Below the pieces are notes generated by a model. It did no database searches, was not told where the DNA came from, and worked only from the letters and a program-made list of their open reading frames with translations. A stretch of 64,000 nt of DNA, from assembly GCA_017508975.1 (NCBI GenBank), contig JAFWQU010000012.1:1-64000 (forward strand). The letters run 5' to 3'. The translations under genes were made by a program, and so were the position numbers. Below are positions 7,837 to 15,693 of this stretch, one piece after another. Every line of letters begins with the position of its first letter. Positions within the stretch are counted from its first letter, which is position 1. The stretch is from Clostridia bacterium (GTDB taxonomy: Bacteria > Bacillota > Clostridia > Christensenellales > Aristaeellaceae).

Positions 7837-9297
7837 ATGTCCATGCTTGATTTTATCCGGCAGCTGACGAACGTCACCCGGACGGAGAACGGCGCCGTGA
7901 CCCCGCGGACCACCCGCTCCGACTGTCTGGATCTCTTTGCGACGATCGGCGCGCTGCGCTCCGCGGAGGAGCGCGAGATTATCCGCCGCTTCCAGCTCGC
8001 CTGGGCGGAGGACCGCGACCTGGCGGTCCGGACGCTGTTCTACGCGCGGGACGTGCGCGGCGGACTCGGTGAGCGCCGGACCTTCCGTGTGCTGCTGCGC
8101 TATCTGGCTGAGCAGGAGCCGGCGACCGTCCGGCGCAACCTGCGGGCGGTCAGCGAGTATGGGCGCTGGGACGACCTGCTGGTGCTGATCGGCACCCCCT
8201 GCGAGGCGGACGCGGTCAACCTGATCGCGGCGCAGCTCCGCGAGGACCTGGAGCGCGACGCGCGGGACGAGCCCATCTCGCTCCTGGCCAAGTGGCTTCC
8301 GTCCGTCAACGCCTCCAACCCGGAGACGGTGCGGACCGCGCGGCGGATCACCCGCGCCCTCGGGATCTCGGACGCGGTCTACCGCCGGATGCTCACCCGG
8401 CTGCGGACGCGGCTCCGCCTGCTGGAGAACAGCCTCCGCGAGCGGGATTATACCTTCGACTACCAGGCGCAGCCCTCCCGCGCGATGTTCGTCTACCGCC
8501 GGGCGTTCCTGCGCAACGACGGGGAGCGCTACCGGGCTTATATGCAGCGGGTGGCGGAGGGCCGCGCGACGCTGCACACCGGGTCCCTGAACCCCTGCGA
8601 CCTGGTGGGCCAGGCGCTGGACTTCCGCGGGACGCCGGCGGAGCGGCAGGTGCTGGACACCACCTGGCGGGCGCTGGACGACTGGACAGACGGCCGCAAC
8701 GCGCTGTGCGTGGTGGACACCTCCAGCTCCATGTTCTGGACCGGGAACCCCCGCCCCTTCGCGGTGGCGATGTCCCTGGGCCTGTACTTCGCGGAGCGGA
8801 ACCGCGGCATCTTCCGCAACAGCTTCATCACCTTCTCCGACACCCCCCGGCTGATTGAGATCAAGGGGCAGGATCTGGTGGACCGCGTGCGGTACTGCAC
8901 GAACTTCTCCGAGGTGGGCTCCACCAATATCCAGGCGGTCTTCGAGCTGGTGCTCCGCGCGGCGGTGCTGCACCGGGTGCCCCGGTCGGAGATGCCGGAG
9001 ACGCTGTACATCATCAGCGACATGGAGTTCAACGTCTGCTCCCGCAACGCGTCGATGAGCAACTTCGAGTACGCCCGCCTGCTGTACGCGCAGCACGGCT
9101 ACCGGCTGCCGGACCTGGTGTTCTGGAACGTCCAGAGCCGCAATTCGCAGCAGCCGGTCACCCGGGATGAGCGCGGCGTCGCGCTGGTCAGCGGCTACAC
9201 GCCCCGCCTGTTCGAGCAGGTGATCACGGGCTCGACTCCTTATGACATGATGCTTCAGGTGCTCAACGGCGAGCGCTACCGCGCGCTTTGCGCCTGA
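7837..9297 (+). CDS. TROVE-related vWA protein (DUF2828-like), Ro60-type RNA-binding protein
   Basis: A 486-residue protein. The N-terminal two thirds are helical repeats with features of DUF2828/TROVE proteins: FYARDVRGGLGERRTFR (69-85), AKWLPSVNAS (151-160) and a YRRMLTRLRTRLRLLE segment (182-197). The C-terminal part is a von Willebrand A domain with MIDAS residues DTSSS (294-298), the distal threonine in GSTN (361-364) and ISDMEFN. Ro60 proteins are rings that bind Y RNA and misfolded or damaged RNA. The start ATG 7837 follows AAGGAGGG. It sits between two tRNA-like RNAs and directly before rtcB, matching known TROVE-Y RNA-RtcB operons such as that of Salmonella. RNA binding is inferred from family and context. 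Confidence 0.85.
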   Translation: MSMLDFIRQLTNVTRTENGAVTPRTTRSDCLDLFATIGALRSAEEREIIRRFQLAWAEDRDLAVRTLFYARDVRGGLGERRTFRVLLRYLAEQEPATVRRNLRAVSEYGRWDDLLVLIGTPCEADAVNLIAAQLREDLERDARDEPISLLAKWLPSVNASNPETVRTARRITRALGISDAVYRRMLTRLRTRLRLLENSLRERDYTFDYQAQPSRAMFVYRRAFLRNDGERYRAYMQRVAEGRATLHTGSLNPCDLVGQALDFRGTPAERQVLDTTWRALDDWTDGRNALCVVDTSSSMFWTGNPRPFAVAMSLGLYFAERNRGIFRNSFITFSDTPRLIEIKGQDLVDRVRYCTNFSEVGSTNIQAVFELVLRAAVLHRVPRSEMPETLYIISDMEFNVCSRNASMSNFEYARLLYAQHGYRLPDLVFWNVQSRNSQQPVTRDERGVALVSGYTPRLFEQVITGSTPYDMMLQVLNGERYRALCA

Positions 9298-9307
9298 GGC
9301 CCAAGGA

Positions 9308-9384
9308 AAGGCACGCACAGCAATAACCTGCAAATACCTTTTAAGTATTACGGAGCCCCGAGCTCCAGCAAAACAACGTGCCTT
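9308..9384 (+). ncRNA. Second tRNA-like RNA or leader structure with a Lys-type anticodon loop
   Basis: Lies 10 bp after the vWA gene stop and 34 bp before the rtcB ATG. The closing helix AAGGCACG/CGTGCCTT (9308-9315 with 9377-9384) repeats that of the upstream RNA except for its last pair. Inside are a D-like arm CAG-caataac-CTG (9318-9330), an arm with exactly 5 bp and a 7-base loop (AATAC-CTTTTAA-GTATT, 9333-9349), and a third hairpin GGAGC-CCCGA-GCTCC (9352-9366). The 7-base loop equals the anticodon loop of tRNA-Lys(UUU), with U33 and A37 in place. There is no T loop and no CCA. It may be an excised RNA or a cis-acting leader of rtcB. Confidence 0.7.
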
Positions 9385-9418
9385 GTATGAACCAATTCCG
9401 GCGGAAGGAGGAGCTGCC

Positions 9419-10627
9419 ATGCTGGAAATCAAGGGAAAGTTCGCGACAGCGATCTGTTACGCGAAGATTATCGAGGAAGAGGCGATCGAGCAGATCCGCC
9501 GGATGTGCGACACCGAGCTGACTGAGGGATGCCGGGTGCGCATCATGCCGGACGTGCACGCGGGAAAGGGATGCACCATCGGAACCACCATGACCGTGCG
9601 GGACAAGGCGTGTCCGAACATTGTGGGCGTGGACATCGGATGCGGCATGTACACCGTGGCGCTGGCGGAGCGCGAGCTCGACTTTGCGCGCGTCGACGAG
9701 GCGTGCCATTTCATCCCTTCCGGCATGAAGGTCTGGGAGGGACGCGTGGAGCACTTTGACCTGACCGGGCTGCGCTGCTACCGGGAGCTGCTGGACAGCC
9801 GCCGCCTGGAGCGCTCCCTCGGAACCCTCGGAGGGGGAAACCATTTCATCGAGATCGACCGGGCGTCCGACGGGGCGTATTACCTGGTGATCCACTCCGG
9901 AAGCCGGAACCTCGGAAAGCAGGTGGCGGAGTACTACCAGCATCTGGCGGTGGAGCTGCACCAGGGGAAGGAGGAGTACTTCCACCGGCGGGACGAGCTC
10001 ATCCGCACCTACAAGGAGCAGGGACGTCGCAGCGAGATTCAGGAGGCGATCCAGGCGCTCGCGGAGGAATTCCGCGGACGGGAGCCGCTGGTGCCGGAGG
10101 ACCTCTGCTGGCTGCACGGATCCTATCTGGAGGACTATCTGCACGACGTGGAGATCTGCCAGCGCTTCGCGCGCCGGAGCCGGGAGCTCATGGCGGAGAT
10201 CATCCTTCAGCGGACCGGAATGACCGCGCTCGGATCGTTCCACACGATCCACAACTATATCGACACGGACGAGATGATCCTCCGCAAGGGAGCGATCGCG
10301 GCGCACGCGGGGGAGCAGGTGCTGATCCCGATCAACATGCGGGACGGATCGATCCTCGCGGTGGGACGCGGATCCCCCGAGTGGAACTACTCCGCGCCGC
10401 ACGGAGCGGGACGCCTGATGTCCCGCGGAAAGGCGAAGGGAACCCTGGACCTGGAGGCATACCGCGAGGCGATGGAGGGGATCTACACCACCTCCGTCAA
10501 CGAGAACACCCTGGACGAGGCGCCGATGGCGTACAAGTCCCTGGAGGACATCCTCGATGTGGTGCAGGAGGCGGTGGATGTGCTCGACATCCTGAAGCCC
10601 GTGTACAATTTCAAGGCGTCGGAATAA
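9419..10627 (+). CDS. rtcB: RNA-splicing ligase RtcB
   Basis: GTP- and Mn-dependent ligase joining RNA 2',3'-cyclic phosphate or 3'-phosphate ends to 5'-OH ends; repairs cleaved tRNA. The 402-residue protein has DVHAGKG (45-51), VDIGCG with metal ligands D72 and C75, GGGNHF (138-143), HSGSRNLG (159-166), and the guanylylated histidine H328 in PHGAGR. The chosen ATG (9419) follows GGAGGA (9406-9411); an upstream in-frame TTG at 9383 lies inside the tRNA-like structure and was rejected. Glycine codons are strongly skewed: 25 GGA, 6 GGG, 3 GGC, 0 GGT, unlike the neighbouring genes. Short, about 400-residue RtcB forms are common in bacteria. Confidence 0.96.
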   Translation: MLEIKGKFATAICYAKIIEEEAIEQIRRMCDTELTEGCRVRIMPDVHAGKGCTIGTTMTVRDKACPNIVGVDIGCGMYTVALAERELDFARVDEACHFIPSGMKVWEGRVEHFDLTGLRCYRELLDSRRLERSLGTLGGGNHFIEIDRASDGAYYLVIHSGSRNLGKQVAEYYQHLAVELHQGKEEYFHRRDELIRTYKEQGRRSEIQEAIQALAEEFRGREPLVPEDLCWLHGSYLEDYLHDVEICQRFARRSRELMAEIILQRTGMTALGSFHTIHNYIDTDEMILRKGAIAAHAGEQVLIPINMRDGSILAVGRGSPEWNYSAPHGAGRLMSRGKAKGTLDLEAYREAMEGIYTTSVNENTLDEAPMAYKSLEDILDVVQEAVDVLDILKPVYNFKASE

Positions 10628-10639
10628 CATGGCAAACCA

Positions 10640-10679
10640 AAAGCCGCGGGAGGGCCTGTGCTCTTCTGCGGCTCTTTTG
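10640..10679. terminator. Hairpin between convergent genes, possible bidirectional terminator
   Basis: AGCCGC (10641-10646) pairs with GCGGCT (10667-10672), with inner GGGAG/CTCTT pairing, and is followed by CTTTTG. It lies between rtcB and the convergent GNAT gene. Confidence 0.6.
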
Positions 10680-10684
10680 TGGGT

Positions 10685-11464
10685 TCAGGTCTGCGGATGG
10701 GCGTTCAGCTCCTCGATCAGAGTGACCGGTTTGACGGTCAGCTCGACCCAGGTGGGGATGAAACCGCTCTTGACGGCGTTGCGGACGGAGCGGAGGTTGG
10801 ACCAGGCGGAGCAGTAGAAGGGGACCTTCCCCCGGCGCAGAATCTCCCGCGCCAGACGGCTGGTCATCGCGGAGGCGATGCCGCGGCGGCGGTACGCCGG
10901 CAGGACGTCGACGCCGATCTGCCACATGGCGCCGCAGTCCGCGGAGCAGGCGGCCAGGCCGACGAGCTTGTCTCCGTCGTATGCGCCGACGCCGAGCACG
11001 TCGAGCTGCTTCCGGTCCGCGCACAGCGCGTTGCTCCACTCGGGGAGATACAGGGGGTCGAATTCCGGCGGCTCCAGCACCCGCAGCGCGGCCGCGCAGG
11101 ACAGCTCGGGAATCCGCTCCGGGTCCGGGAGGTAGTACTCCGAGAGAAAGCAGGTTTTGTATCCCATCTCCGCCAGCCGGTCGTCCAGCCAGTGCATGGC
11201 GGGCGTCTCAAAGCAGCGGTAGAAGGTGTTCCGCCGGACGTACTCCTCGGCGATCCCGATCACATCGGGCTCCGCCGCGGCGACCACGTTGTTCCCGTAG
11301 GACACCAGGTGGCAGAGGATCGGTTCTTTCAGATAACTGCGGGCGTTCGGGCCGAGGCGGTGCGGAACGATCACGGGACCGTCCGCGCGGAAATCCTCCG
11401 CCCGGCAGCCGATGTCCTCCGCGGACTGCGCCATGGCGATCCGCGGCATCTCCTGTTGGGTCAT
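10685..11464 (-). CDS. GNAT family N-acetyltransferase
   Basis: A 259-residue acyl-CoA-dependent transferase. The C-terminal GNAT fold has IGVDVLPAYRRRGIASAMT (acetyl-CoA pyrophosphate loop RRRGIA) and SGFIPTWVEL at the end. The N-terminal half is an extension found in longer GNATs. The start at 11464 has an AGAGGTG ribosome site. It is the third gene of a minus-strand run (MBL-fold, Nudix, GNAT) with gaps of 12 and 16 bp. Substrate unknown. Confidence 0.85.
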   Translation of the reverse strand: MTQQEMPRIAMAQSAEDIGCRAEDFRADGPVIVPHRLGPNARSYLKEPILCHLVSYGNNVVAAAEPDVIGIAEEYVRRNTFYRCFETPAMHWLDDRLAEMGYKTCFLSEYYLPDPERIPELSCAAALRVLEPPEFDPLYLPEWSNALCADRKQLDVLGVGAYDGDKLVGLAACSADCGAMWQIGVDVLPAYRRRGIASAMTSRLAREILRRGKVPFYCSAWSNLRSVRNAVKSGFIPTWVELTVKPVTLIEELNAHPQT

Positions 11465-11480
11465 AGCGGTGCACCTCTTT

Positions 11481-11930
11481 TTATTTCAGCCTGGGTTTCC
11501 AGTCGTCGGCTCGGTCGAGGAAGAGCTCGGCGAAATCGCCGTCCGCGAAGATGCGCAGGAGCTTGTCCATGTGCCAGATCCAGTGCGACTGCAGCACGTC
11601 CTTGAGCTCCATCCAGAACACCCTGCCCTCCTCGGAGGAGACCAGCTCTCCGGAGAACCGCTCCGCGCGGAACAGAAAGACGACATAGCGCGAGTCGTCC
11701 TCGTTGATCCACTCCTTGACGCCGCACAGCTGCGGATGCTCGATGGTCAGGCCGGTCTCCTCCTTCATCTCGCGGATGACGGAGTCGACGATCGGCTCGT
11801 GCTCCTCGACATGCCCGCCGGGGAAGGTGATCCCGCCGGCATACGGGCCGATTTTTTCCTCGACCAGGACCCTGGATCCGTCCCGGATCATGCACATGTT
11901 CGTGAGAATCACCCGCTCGGTGCGCTCCAT
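11481..11930 (-). CDS. Nudix hydrolase (MutT-like)
   Basis: A 149-residue hydrolase of nucleoside diphosphates linked to another group. The Nudix box runs from G39 to L61 with E45 and the RExKEETGL core (53-61). The C-terminal KEWINEDDSRYVVFLFRA resembles 8-oxo-dGTP diphosphatases of Firmicutes. It lies between the MBL-fold gene (12 bp) and the GNAT gene (16 bp), so one operon. The precise nucleotide substrate is not evident. Confidence 0.88.
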   Translation of the reverse strand: MERTERVILTNMCMIRDGSRVLVEEKIGPYAGGITFPGGHVEEHEPIVDSVIREMKEETGLTIEHPQLCGVKEWINEDDSRYVVFLFRAERFSGELVSSEEGRVFWMELKDVLQSHWIWHMDKLLRIFADGDFAELFLDRADDWKPRLK

Positions 11931-11942
11931 CGCGATGCCTCC

Positions 11943-12623
11943 TCAGCCTTCCAGTATGTCGTTGATGGCTTCCTGCCTGGACTGGGGGACCCAGTGGCCC
12001 TCCAGCACAATGTCCGTGTCCGTGGCCCCGAGGGTTTCCGCGAGTTTCCGGGAGAGCGCCGGATCCTTCTCCCAGGTGGGGAAGGCGCCGCAGTCGGCGT
12101 CCCCGAGGAACAGCACCCGCTCCCCGGGCACGAGCACCAGGGACGCGTCGTCCGTGTGCGGGGACTCGGTCTGGAATACCCGGACCGGACAGTTCCCGGC
12201 GTCGAGCAGGAGCTCGCCCGTGAAGGTCAGATCGGCGGGGACCACCGTCACCGGGCGGCTGCCCGCGTACTCCAGGCGGATCGACGGATCCATGGCGAGG
12301 AACATCTCCCGGCCCTCGCGGGACAGCCGTTCCCGGAAATCCCGCAGGTGGAAGTCCGTCTGCGTGTTGGCGGCGCACAGGCCGCAGACCGCGTGCATTC
12401 CGAAGGTGTGGTCCCAGTGCCAGTGGGTCAGGACCGTCAGCGCTGGCAGGGGCAGCCCCTCCGCCTCCAGGGCCCGGTAGAACTCTGTGACGTGGGCGTC
12501 GGAGTGCCCCGCGTCGACGGCGAGGCTCCAGCGGTCCCCGCGGACATAGCCGAGGTTCGGGCGGTCGCGCTCCTCCTCGAAGGGATAGTACCAGATGCGT
12601 TCCGTCAGTCGGGCCAGGGGCAT
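11943..12623 (-). CDS. Metallo-beta-lactamase-fold hydrolase
   Basis: A 226-residue protein with the dinuclear zinc motif HWHWDHT (67-73), a further HTDDASLV loop and D174-x-D176 in LGDADCG, ending with the EGHW histidine. All main metal ligands are visible. Proteins of this size act as glyoxalase II-like thioesterases, lactonases or phosphodiesterases; the specific role cannot be told. It is the first gene of the three-gene minus-strand operon. Confidence 0.88.
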   Translation of the reverse strand: MPLARLTERIWYYPFEEERDRPNLGYVRGDRWSLAVDAGHSDAHVTEFYRALEAEGLPLPALTVLTHWHWDHTFGMHAVCGLCAANTQTDFHLRDFRERLSREGREMFLAMDPSIRLEYAGSRPVTVVPADLTFTGELLLDAGNCPVRVFQTESPHTDDASLVLVPGERVLFLGDADCGAFPTWEKDPALSRKLAETLGATDTDIVLEGHWVPQSRQEAINDILEG

Positions 12624-12697
12624 GGGATCACCTGCTTTCGTTTACTGTGAGAATAGATCCTTTTATATCTGTTATGGACAATAATACGGATGTATGA

Positions 12698-14656
12698 TTA
12701 TGATTCTTGTTCCCGGTCCCACGCCTCTCCGGCCAGGCCCTCCAGCAGGGAGCCGCAGGCCCAGGGCATCAGCGCGAACCAGGTCGAGGCCGGGGAGCCG
12801 TCCGGGTAGCGCTCCTTGAGTAGCCCCTCGCTGTGGCAGAAGCGCTCGGACATCCAGCCGGTCTTCCCGTAGCCGAACTCCCTGTCGAAGGTGTTGTGGC
12901 ACTGGCAGCTCCACAGCAGCGTGTCCTCCATCCGGCTGCGGATATAGGGGTCCTCCCGGAAGTGCAGATAGTAGGCCAGCTCGTCCAGCACCGAGGAGGA
13001 CATGGGGTGGACGTGCGGGTTGGTGACGGAGGTGATGCTTCCGCCGCAGCTCGACCACCCGACGGTGCTCAGGGGCGGCGTCTGAATCGGCGAGTTGTAG
13101 CAGAATTTGAAGGTGAACTCGTATTCCAGCGCGTCCCGCAGATGGTCCAGCAGCGTCTCCGGGTCGCCGGCGCCGATCGCGTGCAGATGCCGGACCGCCC
13201 GGATGTAGCTCAGAATGCCCTCGGAGTCGACGTTCTTGTCGATGTCCAGGGGTCCGCCGTAGCACTCCCCGTGCCTGATGTAGGCTTCGTGGTACCAGCG
13301 CTCGCTGCGCAGCAGCCCGGGCAGAAAGGCGCGCTCGCCCGTCAGCTCGCAGTAATACGCCGCGGCGGCCATGCACCAGGCGCCGGAGAAGCTGTCGTAC
13401 TCGAGCCCCGCGCCGGTTGTCTCCGAGAAAATATACGGGTACTCGCCGTCCGTGTTCCGGCTCTGCTCGGTTTGCCGAAGCACCTGCCCGGCGAAGGCGA
13501 GCCAGTCCGCGTGCTCCGTTCCCCGGGCCCGCTCGCAGGCATAGGCCTTCAGAATCAGGTAGACGCTCTGACCCACCAGGTAGGCTGCGTGCCCGGGCGT
13601 CCGCTGCCGGTCGTACCACCAGCCGCGGTTGCTCCAGACGCCGTCCTCCTCCGTGAGGTACGGCAGGCCGCTGCGCTCATTCAGGCTGTGGGCGACGATA
13701 TGTCCGATGCAGTCGAGCGCCTGCGCGCGCATATCGGCGTCCCCGAGCCGGTGCGCGGAGAGCAGCATGGGCACCGCCGCCGAGAGGCCGTTGGTCCAGG
13801 TGATGGACGGGAGCGGCCGGTACTCGAAGCGGCCGCCGCGGTCGAACACGAACCCCGCGTAGCTGTGCCGCTCCGGGAGCCAGGCGTCCCGGGCGACGGC
13901 CCCGGCGATCATGCGCACGGTCTCCCGGACGGAGCAGCGGCGGCGCGGCGGTTCGTGCCAGCGGCCGTACACCCATCGGAGCGCCGGCTGGATGCCGCGC
14001 TCGTCCTCCGCGGGGAGGTCGAAGCAGACCACCCGGACGGTCACGGTCTCGCCCTTGCGGATGTGAAAGCAGTTCTCCCCGAGGGGCTTCCGGGGCAGAG
14101 CGGTGTGCGCGTCGAGAAACATCCACGGCGCGTTCTCGTAGCCCAGGGTCGTCCAGACCTCGCCCCGCTCCAGGGAGCAGCCGAAGCCCGCGTACTGGTC
14201 GAAAGCCCCGCGCACGCCGGGCCGCCAGCCCTGCCGGACGCCGTCCGCGTACACATAATAGGGGGTCGCTGCGATTCCCGTGACACGGCCGCGGCAGAAG
14301 ACCAGCGCACAGGGGTGCGACAGCCGGTCGCTGCGCACCATCCACCAGGGCGACGCCGGAAACTCCTCCCGCATCCGCAGGCGGGGCGACTGGCTGTCCG
14401 TCACCAGCGGCGTGTCCCCGCGGTTGGTGCCGTACAGGAATCCGGGGAGGAAGAACCGCGCCGAGGGATCGGCCGGGCAGGCCAGCGCGATCCGGATCAC
14501 GCCCGTGAAATCCTCCTCCGCCGTGATCCGAAGCTCGATCTCCCCGGGATCGCTGCCCGGGACGGGCTTCCTGTCCGCCCGGAGTGCGGCATCCGCCAGG
14601 GATCCGTAGCGTTCCGATCCGCCCTGCCGCCGGGCCGTCAGTTCGATCCGATGCAT
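12698..14656 (-). CDS. Large protein of unknown function, possible six-hairpin glycosidase fold
   Basis: A 652-residue cytoplasmic protein (no signal peptide). The N-terminal third (1-230) is beta-rich. The rest is helical with many Trp/Tyr-rich segments such as LPSITWTNGLSAAVPML, NRGWWYDRQRTPGHAAYL and NPHVHPMSSSVLDELAYYL, which recalls alpha/alpha toroid glycosidases and lyases. No named family is recognised with certainty. It begins at 14656, 167 bp from the divergent secreted gene. Given the GH43 genes nearby, a glycan-processing role is reasonable but unproven. Confidence 0.7.
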   Translation of the reverse strand: MHRIELTARRQGGSERYGSLADAALRADRKPVPGSDPGEIELRITAEEDFTGVIRIALACPADPSARFFLPGFLYGTNRGDTPLVTDSQSPRLRMREEFPASPWWMVRSDRLSHPCALVFCRGRVTGIAATPYYVYADGVRQGWRPGVRGAFDQYAGFGCSLERGEVWTTLGYENAPWMFLDAHTALPRKPLGENCFHIRKGETVTVRVVCFDLPAEDERGIQPALRWVYGRWHEPPRRRCSVRETVRMIAGAVARDAWLPERHSYAGFVFDRGGRFEYRPLPSITWTNGLSAAVPMLLSAHRLGDADMRAQALDCIGHIVAHSLNERSGLPYLTEEDGVWSNRGWWYDRQRTPGHAAYLVGQSVYLILKAYACERARGTEHADWLAFAGQVLRQTEQSRNTDGEYPYIFSETTGAGLEYDSFSGAWCMAAAAYYCELTGERAFLPGLLRSERWYHEAYIRHGECYGGPLDIDKNVDSEGILSYIRAVRHLHAIGAGDPETLLDHLRDALEYEFTFKFCYNSPIQTPPLSTVGWSSCGGSITSVTNPHVHPMSSSVLDELAYYLHFREDPYIRSRMEDTLLWSCQCHNTFDREFGYGKTGWMSERFCHSEGLLKERYPDGSPASTWFALMPWACGSLLEGLAGEAWDREQES

Positions 14657-14688
14657 ATCTCCGCCTCCCGTGTCTCTCTTCCCAGCGC

Positions 14689-14717
14689 AGTATACAACAA
14701 ACCGCCGGAATTGAAAA
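14689..14717 (-). promoter_or_regulatory. Possible promoter of the 652-residue protein gene
   Basis: On the minus strand, -10 TATACT (14689-14694) with a weak -35 TTTTCA (14712-14717) and 17 bp spacing, 32 bp before the ATG. Confidence 0.45.
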
Positions 14718-14747
14718 GCGGACGGCGCCCGACGTCCGAAAAACCGT

Positions 14748-14777
14748 TTGATTTTTCTCCCGCCGATATGGTATACT
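14748..14777 (+). promoter_or_regulatory. Sigma-A promoter with extended -10
   Basis: TTGATT (14748-14753), 18 bp, TATACT (14772-14777) with TGg directly before the -10. It is 46 bp upstream of the ATG at 14824. Confidence 0.75.
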
Positions 14778-14823
14778 GACTTTTATAAAACGAGACCCGC
14801 CTGGGCGGAGAGGGGAGAGCCGT

Positions 14824-15630
14824 ATGAAAAGGATCCTGAGTCTGGTGCTGGCCTGCGCGCTGCTGCTGCCGCTTTTCGGCGCGTTTGCCGAGGCGCCGCT
14901 GTTTGCCACGGTGGGTGAGTCGCGGGAGAAGGCCGAGTGGACCGGCTATTACGGGCTGGACGCGTCGCATTACGTGCTGGTGGTGCTGTCCGGGGATCGG
15001 GTGATCCGGGTTGTGGCGGAGCTGGACGAGGCGACCTCGGAACAGGTGTACGCCCTCCTGTGGGCGGACATGCCGGATGAGGACATGCGGGCGCAGATCG
15101 ACGCGATCGTGGATCCGCTGCCGGTGGCCTGCACGGAGGATCTGACTGATCTGCGGATGGAGCAGGCGGAGCTGGACGCGCTCGTGGGCAAGTCCATACA
15201 GGAGCTCCTGGACGCGGGCTTTGAGGAGAGCAGCGCGGGCTACGGCGGCGAGGACGACGCGGTCGTGTTCACGCTGAACAGGAGCGTGTTCGAATACGAG
15301 TTCACCGTGAACGAAAACACGGCGGCGTATGAGCAGGCGGCCGAGGCGAACGACTACAGCACGCTGACGGTGAAGAGCGCGAACTATTACGGCATCTCCC
15401 ACAACGCGGTGGATCTGTGCTACAAGGCGGACGGCAGCCATGTTCCCATGGAGCAGAACATTGAGGGGTTCGACGAGTTCATGGGGATCCTCGAGATGAT
15501 CATGGCAGCCGCCGAGTCCGGCGAGGCGGTGGACCCCGAGGAACTGATCAACAGGCTGGTTGAGCTTGCCCCGGAGAAGGAGGACGAGATCCGGGAGCTG
15601 GTTCAGTCGGTTTTCCAGATGGCGGAGTAA
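14824..15630 (+). CDS. Secreted protein of unknown function
   Basis: A 268-residue protein with a clear Sec signal peptide (MKRILSLVLACALLLPLFG, cleavage near AFAEA). The mature protein is acidic, with a beta-rich N-terminal half and a helical C terminus rich in Glu. The stretch LVGKSIQELLDAGFEESSAGYGGED repeats a pattern seen in secreted clostridial proteins of unknown role, but no family is assigned. It has its own promoter and is followed by a hairpin terminator and a GH43 gene. Confidence 0.8.
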   Translation: MKRILSLVLACALLLPLFGAFAEAPLFATVGESREKAEWTGYYGLDASHYVLVVLSGDRVIRVVAELDEATSEQVYALLWADMPDEDMRAQIDAIVDPLPVACTEDLTDLRMEQAELDALVGKSIQELLDAGFEESSAGYGGEDDAVVFTLNRSVFEYEFTVNENTAAYEQAAEANDYSTLTVKSANYYGISHNAVDLCYKADGSHVPMEQNIEGFDEFMGILEMIMAAAESGEAVDPEELINRLVELAPEKEDEIRELVQSVFQMAE

Positions 15631-15646
15631 GGTCTTTTCAGCATGT

Positions 15647-15674
15647 CAGGCAGGCGGTAAGCCTGCCTGCTTTC
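15647..15674 (+). terminator. Stem-loop, probable weak terminator
   Basis: Perfect 9-bp stem CAGGCAGGC/GCCTGCCTG (15647-15655 with 15661-15669) with loop GGTAA, followed by only CTTTC. Partial readthrough into the GH43 gene is likely. Confidence 0.6.
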
Positions 15675-15693
15675 AAAATCGGAGGAATGAGCC

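Noticed and set aside
9308-9384. A genuine tRNA-Lys(UUU) gene
   Set aside because: Only the anticodon arm matches. The T loop TTCRAAT is absent, the D stem has 3 bp with no GG in the loop, and there is no CCA.
9383-10627. TTG at 9383 as the rtcB start
   Set aside because: It lies within the tRNA-like closing helix and lacks a ribosome site, while ATG 9419 has GGAGGA at good distance and matches the family N terminus.
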